A stretch of 64,000 bases of DNA, from positions 806,001-870,000 of the forward strand of contig NZ_JBHTAN010000006.1 of the NCBI RefSeq assembly GCF_042663585.1. Reading direction: 5' to 3'. Within the stretch, counting starts at the first letter, position 1, and every line of letters starts with the position of its first letter. The stretch comes from Natranaeroarchaeum sp042663585 (GTDB lineage: Archaea; Halobacteriota; Halobacteria; Halobacteriales; Natronoarchaeaceae). Below are positions 51,402 through 59,483 of this stretch, one piece after another. Below the pieces are notes generated by a model. The model did not search any database. It was not told where the DNA came from and saw nothing but the letters and a program-made list of their open reading frames with translations. A program made the position numbers and the translations under genes.

Positions 51402-52577
51402 ATGTCAATGAATGCTGTCGTATACCAAGGGGAATACGACGTAGCGATCGAAGAGGTAGATGAACCGGAAATTCAACATCCGAACGATGTCGTGATAGAT
51501 ATCACTACGTCGGCCATCTGTGGGTCCGACCTCCACATGTACGAGGGCCGCACTGCGGCGGAACCCGGCATCGTCTTTGGTCACGAGAACATGGGGGTCG
51601 TGAGCGAAGTCGGTGAGGCCGTCAGTACGCTGGAGGAGGGCGACCGGATCGTCCTGCCGTTCAACGTTGCCTGCGGGTTCTGTCAGAACTGCGAGGATGG
51701 ATTCACCGGATTCTGTACGAACGTCAACCCCGGCTTTGCCGGTGGGGCGTACGGATACGTCGCGATGGGACCGTACAAAGGCGGGCAGGCGGAGAAACTG
51801 CGCGTTCCGTACGCGGACTTCAACGCGCTCAAACTGCCCGAGGGAGAGGAACACGAGGACGCGTTCGCACTGCTGGCCGACATCTTCCCGACGGGCTGGC
51901 ACGGGACCGAGCTGGCGAATCTCCAGCCCGGAGAGTCCGTTGCTATCTTCGGTGCCGGACCGGTCGGGCTGATGGCCGCCTACAGCGCCAGTATCAAGGG
52001 CGCGTCGGAAATCTACGTTGTCGATCAGGTGCCGAGCCGACTGGAACTCGCCGAAGAGCACTGTGATGCGACGTCGATCAACTTCACCGAAGGAGATCCG
52101 GTCGAGCAGATCATCGATGAACACGGCGGCGAGGTCGACAAAGGCGTCGACGCGGTCGGCTATCAGGCGACCGATCCCGATGACGTCGACACCGATACCG
52201 ATGAGTACGCGTACGACCCGGCCAAGGAGAACCCGGCGGTCGTCCTGAACCAGCTGATCAAGGTCGTCCGTCCGACCGGTCAACTCGGGGTGCCGGGGCT
52301 GTACGTCCCCGAAGACCCCGGCGCGCCGGACGAAATGGCCGCGCAGGGTCGACTCGGCATCGACTTCGGCAAGTTCTTCGAGAAGGGTCTCAAAGTCGGC
52401 ACTGGCCAGTGTAATGTTAAACAGTACAACCGCCAGCTACGCGACCTGATCATCGAAGGGCGCGCCGACCCGTCGTGGGTGGTCTCTCACAGAGTCGATC
52501 TGGAGGAAGCACCCGAGATGTACGAGCAGTTCGACGCGCGCGAAGAAGGCGTTATCAAAGTGCTGCTCGAACCGTAG
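51402..52577 (+). CDS. fdhA: Zinc-dependent (glutathione-independent) formaldehyde dehydrogenase-like MDR enzyme
   Basis: 391 residues of the medium-chain dehydrogenase family. Catalytic zinc ligands are Cys40 (AICGSDLHMYEGR), His61-Glu62 (FGHENMG) and an acidic residue further on; the structural zinc lobe has Cys91, Cys94, Cys97 and Cys105. The Rossmann loop is IFGAGPVGLMAA near 188. TGWHGTELA and CNVKQYNRQLRDLI match formaldehyde dehydrogenases of the Pseudomonas putida type. It would oxidise formaldehyde to formate, the substrate of the fdhF enzyme upstream. Other aldehydes or alcohols remain possible. Confidence 0.86.
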   Translation: MSMNAVVYQGEYDVAIEEVDEPEIQHPNDVVIDITTSAICGSDLHMYEGRTAAEPGIVFGHENMGVVSEVGEAVSTLEEGDRIVLPFNVACGFCQNCEDGFTGFCTNVNPGFAGGAYGYVAMGPYKGGQAEKLRVPYADFNALKLPEGEEHEDAFALLADIFPTGWHGTELANLQPGESVAIFGAGPVGLMAAYSASIKGASEIYVVDQVPSRLELAEEHCDATSINFTEGDPVEQIIDEHGGEVDKGVDAVGYQATDPDDVDTDTDEYAYDPAKENPAVVLNQLIKVVRPTGQLGVPGLYVPEDPGAPDEMAAQGRLGIDFGKFFEKGLKVGTGQCNVKQYNRQLRDLIIEGRADPSWVVSHRVDLEEAPEMYEQFDAREEGVIKVLLEP

Positions 52578-52596
52578 CGCGACGCCCTCTCTTCGA

Positions 52597-52602
52597 TTTT
52601 TT
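52597..52602 (+). terminator. T-rich terminator after fdhA
   Basis: Six T residues 19 bases after the fdhA stop, ending at the stop codon of the convergent microprotein gene. Confidence 0.4.
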
Positions 52603-52759
52603 AGGCTTGCAGCCAGGCTTTCGGATGGTGTTCTTTTAGGTGTGAGTGGTAGGATTTGATAGCCTCGGGGAACGTTTCCGCGAAGGCCGCCCACTCACAT
52701 TTACTACAACCGTGTTCAACCCACTGTCCTTCCTGCTCCATGTAGTTCGCCGAATTCAT
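52601..52759 (-). CDS. 52-residue C2H2-type zinc-finger microprotein
   Basis: The frame starts MNSANYMEQEGQWVEHGCSK and continues to a stop at 52601. It holds CSKCEW (Cys18, Cys21) and, 17-18 residues later, YHSHLKEHHP (His38, His40, His44, His45), a Cys2-His2 layout for one zinc. It is rich in aromatic and charged residues with haloarchaeal codon use. A GATAACC element lies about 25 bases upstream. It lies between fdhA and a second tiny Cys protein. Small haloarchaeal zinc-finger proteins are often regulators, but the role is unknown. Confidence 0.7.
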   Translation of the reverse strand: MNSANYMEQEGQWVEHGCSKCEWAAFAETFPEAIKSYHSHLKEHHPKAWLQA

Positions 52760-52882
52760 GCTTGACCTCGTTACCGCCGATCGGTTATCTCACCCGGTAC
52801 CTAGAACCTCATGCATAAGTATTTATTGTCCCACGTTGTATATTCACAGGGACCCTGCGAAATCGAACCCGGCAGGCCAACT

Positions 52883-52890
52883 CATATATT
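52883..52890 (+). promoter_or_regulatory. BoxA of the 50-residue CxxC protein gene
   Basis: CATATATT centred about 25 bases before the ATG at 52912, a good leaderless spacing. Confidence 0.65.
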
Positions 52891-52911
52891 CTCTCCCGTA
52901 AACGCTATCGT

Positions 52912-53064
52912 ATGTGTAAGTACTGCACGGCGGCGTTCAGCGAGGGGTGGTCACAGTTGCTCGAATACGACGACGTGTACCAGTCCGCAATGTCGACCGA
53001 CTCAGCATCGACCCACGGCTTCCACGAGGAGTGGGACGACCTCAGAGAGACGTTCGAGGGCTAG
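52912..53064 (+). CDS. 50-residue CxxC microprotein
   Basis: The frame starts MCKYCTAAFSEGWSQLLEYD and ends DDLRETFEG. The CxxC at Cys2/Cys5 is at the extreme N-terminus, and a His pair (STHGFHEEW) is the only further ligand candidate. A BoxA with leaderless spacing and GC-rich third positions support expression. It ends 14 bases from the convergent COG0523 GTPase gene, so a metal-handling link is possible. Function unknown; a longer frame in another phase from 52811 overlaps it and is not supported. Confidence 0.65.
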   Translation: MCKYCTAAFSEGWSQLLEYDDVYQSAMSTDSASTHGFHEEWDDLRETFEG

Positions 53065-53078
53065 AGCGGGAAACCGCC

Positions 53079-54182
53079 TTACAGCGGGAACGGATCCGTC
53101 GCTGGCCGCCAGTCTTCTCCGTCCGCCTCCTGGGCCAGACAGCCGTCCAGTTCGTCGGTTATGCGTGCTTCGTCGAGTGATTGTCCGATGAAGACGAGTT
53201 CCGTTCGCGGGTCGTCTCGTTCGGGGTCCCACGTCCCGATGGGTCCCGCCTCGACGGAGGGTCCGGCCTGACTGAGCCCGATCACGTCGTCGTCTCGGCC
53301 AGCGATCCGACAGATCCCTTTCGCCCGGATCACATCGCCCGTCCAGTCGTCGAGCCAGTCGGCGAACTGATCGGGGTGGAAGGGCTGTCGCTGGCGGTAG
53401 ACGAACGAACTGACCCCATGAGCCTCGGCCACCGAATGCCCGTCCTCGTGGTCGTGGCCGTCCCCGCTCAGTTGCCGTTTCCAGCCCTGTGACTGCTGTG
53501 CCGCCTCGAAGTCGAACCGGCCCGTATCGAGGACGAGTTCCGGATCGATCGCCGAGTACTCCGTCCGCTCGATGTGGGCACGCGGCTGGAGTTCGGTAAC
53601 TGTCTCCTCTATCTCGTCGATGACGTCCTCCGATAGCGTATCCGTCTTGTTGAGCAACAACACGTCACAGAACTCGATTTCGTCGATCATCACAGCCGAG
53701 AGCGGCCGTTCGACGTCCTCGTTTGGCTCACGGTCCTCCGGATCGAACTCCTTCCAGAAGCCGAAACTATCCAGTACGGTCACCATCGTATCCAGTTCGA
53801 GACTGGCTCCCCCGGCCACCGCGTCGTCCTCGATGTCGAGTAGCGTTCGAGCGATGGGAACTGGCTCGCTGATCCCCGACGCCTCCACGACGAGCACGTC
53901 GAACTCCCGGCTTTCCGCGAGCCGTGTCGCCTCCGTCGCAAGGTCGTCACCCAGTTCACAACAGATACAGCCGTTCGAGAGGTCGACGACACCCTCTTCG
54001 TCGTCTCCTTCTCTGGCGATCAGATCCGCGTCCACGTTCACCTCTCCCATGTCGTTGACGATGACGGCTATCCTCCGGTCGCCGGGGTTCGACAGGAGGT
54101 AGTTGACCAATGTCGTCTTCCCCGCGCCCAGATAGCCAGAAACTACCGTCACCGGAATCGCGTTCGTGTTGTTCTCCCCCAT
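53079..54182 (-). CDS. COG0523 (CobW/ZNG1-like) metallochaperone GTPase
   Basis: 367 residues of the G3E family. Walker A GYLGAGKTTLVNYLL is at 16-30, the metal motif GCICCEL carries Cys72, Cys74 and Cys75, and LLNKTD is the base-recognition motif. A His-rich insertion, SGDGHDHEDGHSVAEAHG, near 246-263 looks like a metal-binding loop. COG0523 proteins deliver zinc, cobalt or iron to client enzymes. Flanked by two tiny Cys/His proteins and a zinc formaldehyde dehydrogenase, it could be part of local zinc handling, which is inference. CobW proper is not indicated. Confidence 0.88.
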   Translation of the reverse strand: MGENNTNAIPVTVVSGYLGAGKTTLVNYLLSNPGDRRIAVIVNDMGEVNVDADLIAREGDDEEGVVDLSNGCICCELGDDLATEATRLAESREFDVLVVEASGISEPVPIARTLLDIEDDAVAGGASLELDTMVTVLDSFGFWKEFDPEDREPNEDVERPLSAVMIDEIEFCDVLLLNKTDTLSEDVIDEIEETVTELQPRAHIERTEYSAIDPELVLDTGRFDFEAAQQSQGWKRQLSGDGHDHEDGHSVAEAHGVSSFVYRQRQPFHPDQFADWLDDWTGDVIRAKGICRIAGRDDDVIGLSQAGPSVEAGPIGTWDPERDDPRTELVFIGQSLDEARITDELDGCLAQEADGEDWRPATDPFPL

Positions 54183-54222
54183 ACGTACGTGTTCATCTCC
54201 GAAAGCAAAAGCCCCACCCTCG

Positions 54223-55521
54223 TCAGGCCGATTCGACGGCCGGAGAGAGGTCGCGCGCTTTCGCCCGCGATTGCTCGACGACCGTCGGTCTGGCCTCGAA
54301 ATCGACCAGCACGTCGTCGTCGCCGTAGTTCACGTCGTTGACCTGTGCGTTGTCGTGGATCCACGAGACGATGCTCATCGTCTCGTCGGTCATCGGCATG
54401 ACGAGTCGTTCGTGCTCCCATGCGGGTAGTTCCTGGTCGATGCGTTCGATCAGGCGCTCGACGTTCTCGCCCTCTTTCCCGCTCACGGCGACCGGGTTCG
54501 GGGCGAGCGCCGACAGCGCCGCGCGCTTCTCCGCGAGTTCCTCGTCGTCGACCTTGTCGATCTTGTTCAGCACCGTCACGATCGGCGCTTCGTTGCGCTC
54601 GTAGAGGGTGTCGTGACTCGTCACGACTTTCTCGCGGATCTCCTCGACCGGATCGGTGACGTCGACGACGAGCAACACCAGATCGGCCCGGTAGACCTGA
54701 TCCAGCGTCGACTTGAACGACTCGACGAGCCAGTGGGGGAGATCACTGATAAAGCCGACCGTGTCGGTCAGCAGGACGTCCCGCCGACTCGTCTCCATCT
54801 GTCGGGTCGTCGTCCCGAGCGTAGTGAAGAGGCGGTCTTCCGACTCCGCGGTGGCGTCGAGGTCGGGATGAAGCTCCTCGTTTTCGTCGACATCCAGATC
54901 GGACGCTAACTGTCGCATCAGCGTCGACTTGCCGGCGTTCGTGTAGCCCGCCAGCGCGACGAGGTCGAACCCGGATTCCCGGCGTTGCTTTCGCCGGTTC
55001 GCCTCGGTTTTCTCGATCTGTTCGAGTTCGTCCCGGATGTTGCTGATCTGCTTTTTGATGTCCTGCTCGCGGCCCTCGTCATACTCGCCGAGACCCATAA
55101 AGCCTGGCCGCTCGTCGCGTTTTGCCAGGCTGGCCTTGGTTTCGGCTCGCGGAAGTTCGTACCGTAGCTCCGCGAGTTCGACCTGTAACTGGGCCTTGCG
55201 CGTCTGGGCGCGCTGGCCGAAGATATCGAGGATCAGGGTGAAGCGATCGATCACCTCGATCCCCGTCGGAAGTTTCTGTCCCAGGTTGTAGGTCTGGTAC
55301 GGATCGAGGCGGTTGTCGAAGATGACGGCCTCGACGTCCTCCTGGGCGGCGAGCACCGCCAGTTCTTCGACCTTCCCTTCGCCCATCCCGAGGGCTGGAT
55401 CTTCAGTCCGGGTCTGAGTTACCTCGCCGACGACAGTGTAGCCCGCCGCACGGGCGAGGTCACTGATCTCGGACGTATCTGGCGTGCCGGAATCGACGCG
55501 TTTTGCGATTATCGCGTTCAT
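54223..55521 (-). CDS. hflX: GTPase HflX
   Basis: 432 residues. The HflX N-terminal domain (MGEGKVEELAVLAAQEDVEAVIFDN, then LAELRYELP) runs to about 180; a coiled coil follows (IRDELEQIEKTEANRRKQRRE); the G-domain has GYTNAGKSTLMRQL, DTVGFISDLPHWLVESFKSTL and NKIDKV. HflX binds the 50S subunit and splits stalled ribosomes. The ATG at 55521 fits the family; the longer open frame is not used. A GTATTAAAT about 45 bases upstream may give a short leader. Confidence 0.94.
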   Translation of the reverse strand: MNAIIAKRVDSGTPDTSEISDLARAAGYTVVGEVTQTRTEDPALGMGEGKVEELAVLAAQEDVEAVIFDNRLDPYQTYNLGQKLPTGIEVIDRFTLILDIFGQRAQTRKAQLQVELAELRYELPRAETKASLAKRDERPGFMGLGEYDEGREQDIKKQISNIRDELEQIEKTEANRRKQRRESGFDLVALAGYTNAGKSTLMRQLASDLDVDENEELHPDLDATAESEDRLFTTLGTTTRQMETSRRDVLLTDTVGFISDLPHWLVESFKSTLDQVYRADLVLLVVDVTDPVEEIREKVVTSHDTLYERNEAPIVTVLNKIDKVDDEELAEKRAALSALAPNPVAVSGKEGENVERLIERIDQELPAWEHERLVMPMTDETMSIVSWIHDNAQVNDVNYGDDDVLVDFEARPTVVEQSRAKARDLSPAVESA

Positions 55522-55627
55522 GTGAGTGAGCCTGTCCGCTATAGCAGAGGATAGACGCTCGACGCGTATTAAATGCCGGTACGGCATCGACGAAACACTT
55601 AGCCTCGATGAGTGATACGTCAGAGCT

Positions 55628-56230
55628 ATGCACCGCCGCCGACTCCTCGCGCTGTCCGGCGCCCTCTTTGCCGTCCCGCTCGCCGGCTGTTCGTCGTCGG
55701 ACGACGGTGACGAGCAAGCGCCCGAGCCAGTCGTCGAATCGGTTCGGTATCCCGACCCGTACCTGCCGGAGCGGGACGTGCTGGACGTCACGCCGGTCCC
55801 CGAGGACAGCACGCCGATCACGGAGAGAGTCGGGAACGCAGGCAACACCGGCGAGGTCGACGTCGCACTGACGCTGCTGGAGAGTGCGGAGGACGAAACC
55901 GATGGCGGGACGGTCTACACCGGCAGCACCGATCGTGTTCGAAGAATCACAATCGACGAAGCCGGGATAGGGGAGGTATCCTTCGAGGGCATCGCTACGG
56001 GATACGACACCTACTGGATCGACGCGCGCCCGGCCAGCCTCACCGCCACTGTGACGAACGAGAGCGAGGACGGCCGCGTTGTCGTCTCAGTGTCGTCGCC
56101 CGACGGCTCATCGGTCCACGCCGAGGAACGGATCGACCTGGCGGCGGGAGACACTACCGAGCTAACCTTTCGTGGCTACTACGTCGCGATGTCGGCGGAT
56201 GACCTGGTCGTAGAGGCGTCCGCGGCGTGA
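55628..56230 (+). CDS. Secreted lipoprotein of unknown function
   Basis: 200 residues. The N-terminus (HRRRLLALSGALFAVPLAGC) is an arginine-rich signal with lipobox LAGC and lipid-anchored Cys21, probably exported by the Tat route. The mature part is acidic with repeated beta-like stretches (VDVALTLLESAED, ASLTATVTNESEDGRVVVSVSSPDG), suggesting an immunoglobulin-like or FxLYD-type beta-sandwich. It is divergent from hflX. Function unknown. Confidence 0.75.
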   Translation: MHRRRLLALSGALFAVPLAGCSSSDDGDEQAPEPVVESVRYPDPYLPERDVLDVTPVPEDSTPITERVGNAGNTGEVDVALTLLESAEDETDGGTVYTGSTDRVRRITIDEAGIGEVSFEGIATGYDTYWIDARPASLTATVTNESEDGRVVVSVSSPDGSSVHAEERIDLAAGDTTELTFRGYYVAMSADDLVVEASAA

Positions 56231-56243
56231 GTCCCTCGGAGCC

Positions 56244-57209
56244 TCAGTTCCGCCAGGGGTAGATCCCCATCGTCTCGACGGAATCGAGCCGTCTGCGTTC
56301 GTCCTTCGTAAAGTCGACGTCGAGCGCGGCGATGTTCTGGTCGAGTTGCTCCAGCGTGCTGACGCCGATGACGGGGACGGTGGGCTGTTCGCGGTCGAGT
56401 AGCCACGCGAGCACAACCTGATTGCCGTTCAGAGCCTTCTCGTCGGCGATTTCCTCGACGATATCGCGTTTGACCCGGTTTTCGGTATTGACGTAGCCCT
56501 CGGGGATGCCCCGGTCGTCGCGGCCGTAACAGCCACTCAGGGTCGGCGAGTACGGCAGGACGGTCAGGTCCTCGTGGTCGGCGTAGGAGAGTAGTTCGTC
56601 GGTTCCTTGCACCTGCCCGCCGAAGTCGGCCCCACGGTTGGGCGCGTAGTACGAAAAGCGGGGCTGGACGCACTGGTACGGCGTCAGGCCCTGCTCCTCG
56701 GCGATCCGGTTCGCGCGGGCCAGTCGCCACCCGAGGAAGTTGCTGGCTCCGAGATGGCGAACCGTGCCCGCATCGACGGCGCGCTGGAACGCGCGCATCG
56801 TCTCCGCCTGTGGCGTGTCGAAGTCGTCGACGTGGGCGTACAGCAGGTCGAGTTGGTCGATGCCGAGACGGTCGAGGCTTCCCGCAATCTCTCCCTCGAT
56901 AACGTCCGGTGCGAGGCTCTGTGGTGTCTCGCCGAAATTGAAGCCGAGTTTGCTGGCGATGGTCATCTCCTCGCGGACGCCGCGCTCGTTCAGCCACTCG
57001 CCGAGGAGCGGTTCGCTCTGGGGTTCGTCGTACCCCTCCATCCACGTCGCGTAGTTGTTCGCCGTGTCGAGGAAGCGTCCGCCCGCCTCGTAGTACCGGT
57101 CGAGCAGGTCGAACGAGGTGGCGCGGTCGACCTCGGTACCAAAGAGCATCGGACCGAGACAGAGAGAACTGACCGTTTCGCCGGTCGTACCGAGCGGTGT
57201 CGTCTGCAT
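56244..57209 (-). CDS. Aldo/keto reductase
   Basis: 321 residues of the AKR11/12-like group. Opening RLGTTG-type pattern is TTPLGTTGETVSSLCLGPM; the catalytic Asp/Tyr pair lies in GGRFLDTANNYATW, the Lys in TIASKLGF, and the His in YAHVDDFDTP. The C-terminal NADPH loop is PVIGVSTLEQLDQNIAALDVDF. It reduces a carbonyl with NADPH; the substrate is unknown. It is convergent with the lipoprotein gene and separated from the kinase by about 65 bases. Confidence 0.88.
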   Translation of the reverse strand: MQTTPLGTTGETVSSLCLGPMLFGTEVDRATSFDLLDRYYEAGGRFLDTANNYATWMEGYDEPQSEPLLGEWLNERGVREEMTIASKLGFNFGETPQSLAPDVIEGEIAGSLDRLGIDQLDLLYAHVDDFDTPQAETMRAFQRAVDAGTVRHLGASNFLGWRLARANRIAEEQGLTPYQCVQPRFSYYAPNRGADFGGQVQGTDELLSYADHEDLTVLPYSPTLSGCYGRDDRGIPEGYVNTENRVKRDIVEEIADEKALNGNQVVLAWLLDREQPTVPVIGVSTLEQLDQNIAALDVDFTKDERRRLDSVETMGIYPWRN

Positions 57210-57275
57210 GCGACTATGTGGACACCGTCGGCTGAAAAGTGTTGTAGTTGCCGTGAGTGTGTGACCTGACGGCGA

Positions 57276-59483
57276 TCAGTTCGCTCCCGAAAGTTCGATT
57301 GTGACGACGGTTCCCCGTGGTTCCCTGTCTTCGACGCTGATCGAGCCACCCGACCGTCTGACGATCCAGTAGACCAGCCACAGACCGAGTCCGCTTCCGT
57401 GGTAGAGGTCCCCGGTCGCCCGGCCGCTCACCAGCACGTCCCGATCCATCTCCGGCATGCCGGTGCCTTCGTCGGCGACGTGGATCCGAACTCCCGACTC
57501 GTCCCGTTCGACGCGCAGTTCCACGGACGAAGACCCACAATCGCAGTGAACGACCGCGTTTTCGAGCAGTTCTTCGAGCGCCAGATCGATCCGCTGTGTG
57601 GCGAATACATCGCCCGGGTCCTGAACATCGACATCGATCTCTGCGCCCGGGTACGACCCAGCAACCGATTCGGCCACCACGCTCACGGTCTCGCCGATAT
57701 CAATCCGGCCAACGTCTACCGTCTCACTCAGCACTTCGGTAATTGCCCGGGACTTGTGACTGGTCGTCAGCAGGTCGTCGCTCCGTTCTATTATCGTATC
57801 GGCCAGCGTGCTCATCTGTTTGTCACCCTGCGCGCCCATCTGTTCGGCGTGGCCCCGGATCAGTTGGAGGCTGTTCCGCAGATTGTGACGCAGGATCTGG
57901 TCGACAACGCGTAGCTGTTTGGTCTTCTCCTCGTTTTCGGTCACGTCCCGAAGCACTCCGACGATGCCGATGACACCGTCCTCGTCATCTCGGAGCGGAT
58001 GATACCGCACGTCGAGTGTCCGTTCGCCACGGATGGGATGCGTCCTGGTGGTGCGATACTGGACGCTCTCGCCGTTGAGGGTGCGCTCTATCGACTCGGC
58101 GACCGTCGTGTACGCTTCCTCGCCGATGACATCAGTGAGCGAAAGCGAGCTGATCTCATCTGGGGAGATATCGTGATACTCACAGTACTGTGGGTTGGCA
58201 AACAGGAACTCCTCATCGATATCGACTGCCGCGATGAGGTCGTTTGCCTCGGTGATCGCCCGCTCGTACTGCCGAAGTTCCATCTGGCGCTGTTTGAGAC
58301 CCGTGACGTCCCGGCAGATAGCCATCGTCCCAGCGAGTTCGCCGTTCGGGTCGTAGTAGGGGTAGCGTTTCGTGCTGAACGTTGGCTCCCTGTCGGTACG
58401 CTGGAACGTGGGCGATATCTCGTACTGGAGCGGTTCTTCCGTCTCCAGCACCGTTTCCTTGTTCTCCGCTATCGTCCGAGCGGATTGCTCGTCCATGAAC
58501 GGCATCTCGTCCGCCTCACGGAGGTCCGCTTTCGAGAGCCCCGCATACTCGGTTACAGCCTCGTTGAGTAGTCGGAACTCCCCGTCCGTGTCCTGCATCA
58601 TGATCGGGTCGTCGAGTCGCTCGATGATTGCGGCGGACTGCTTGACGTCCCGCCGGAGCTGTTTTTGTTCGGTAATGTCGGCCTGGACGGCGACGAAGGC
58701 ACATGTCTCTCCGTCGGTGACAATCGGTGCGATAGTCTGATACGCTGTATATACGGTTCCGTCCTTGCGTTGATTGCGTATCTCTTCCTCCCAGACCTCG
58801 CCGGAGAGTATCGTCTCCCACAGGTTCTGGATGTACGCGTCCGACATCTCGCCGGAGTCCATGATTTCTGGCGTCGAACCGACCGCCTCGGACGAACTGT
58901 AGCCGGTAATCTCCTCGAACGCCGGATTGACGTACTCTATCTCCCCGTCGAGGTTTGCGATGTAGACAGCGTGTCCGGACGCATCCACCGCTTCTTTGAA
59001 CCGACGGAGTTCGCTCGCCTGTGCCTCTAGGGCCTCGGACTGCTCTTGCAGGCGCAACAGTGCCTTGATCCGCCACCCGAGTTCTGCCTGTCTGATCGGT
59101 AGCGAGACTATCTCGTCGATTGTCGTCGCGAAGACGTTGTCCGCAATCTCGCCAGCGTCCTCGTCGATGACGTCCATCCGGCGCTCCGGGAGGAGGAGCA
59201 GGATCGGTAACAGTCTCGGGCTGATGGCCTCTTTCAGCCGTTTCAGCTCCGTTGCATTGCGCTTTAGCTCCCGATAGTCGACGACGCAGAGATCGAACTG
59301 GGCCTCCTCGAGCGAAGTATCCGGGTCGGCGGCCCGATACTCCTCGTGACCGTCGAGCCACTCCCGGAGAACGCGTCGGTTGCCGCTGTCAGCCAGCAAC
59401 GGGAAGATGACTGTTCTAGGCGGCGAGTCATCACTGTCGTCCTGTCGCTCCATGTCGGTTCCCGAGGGCCGTTCAGACGTCAT
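57276..59483 (-). CDS. Multi-PAS sensor histidine kinase with receiver-like N-terminus
   Basis: 735 residues (an ATG at 59453 would remove ten). Order: a receiver-like domain (about 20-150) that has FDLCVVDYRELKRN but no clear phosphorylation site pocket; three PAS domains (about 165-285, 290-400 and 410-525, e.g. YVNPAFEEITGYSSSEA); the H-box RHNLRNSLQLIRGHAEQMG with His533; and a HATPase domain (about 635-735, DEGTGMPEMD, GSGLGLWLVYWIVRRSGG). No transmembrane helix, so a cytosolic sensor. Its start overlaps the end of the KaiC-like gene by 11 bases, implying a shared operon and pathway. Confidence 0.9.
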   Translation of the reverse strand: MTSERPSGTDMERQDDSDDSPPRTVIFPLLADSGNRRVLREWLDGHEEYRAADPDTSLEEAQFDLCVVDYRELKRNATELKRLKEAISPRLLPILLLLPERRMDVIDEDAGEIADNVFATTIDEIVSLPIRQAELGWRIKALLRLQEQSEALEAQASELRRFKEAVDASGHAVYIANLDGEIEYVNPAFEEITGYSSSEAVGSTPEIMDSGEMSDAYIQNLWETILSGEVWEEEIRNQRKDGTVYTAYQTIAPIVTDGETCAFVAVQADITEQKQLRRDVKQSAAIIERLDDPIMMQDTDGEFRLLNEAVTEYAGLSKADLREADEMPFMDEQSARTIAENKETVLETEEPLQYEISPTFQRTDREPTFSTKRYPYYDPNGELAGTMAICRDVTGLKQRQMELRQYERAITEANDLIAAVDIDEEFLFANPQYCEYHDISPDEISSLSLTDVIGEEAYTTVAESIERTLNGESVQYRTTRTHPIRGERTLDVRYHPLRDDEDGVIGIVGVLRDVTENEEKTKQLRVVDQILRHNLRNSLQLIRGHAEQMGAQGDKQMSTLADTIIERSDDLLTTSHKSRAITEVLSETVDVGRIDIGETVSVVAESVAGSYPGAEIDVDVQDPGDVFATQRIDLALEELLENAVVHCDCGSSSVELRVERDESGVRIHVADEGTGMPEMDRDVLVSGRATGDLYHGSGLGLWLVYWIVRRSGGSISVEDREPRGTVVTIELSGAN

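Noticed and set aside
52811..53191. 126-codon plus-strand frame across the CxxC microprotein
   Set aside because: It overlaps the 50-residue gene in another phase and runs antisense into the COG0523 gene; translation is Arg/Ser-rich and has no motif. The 50-residue frame has a better spaced BoxA.
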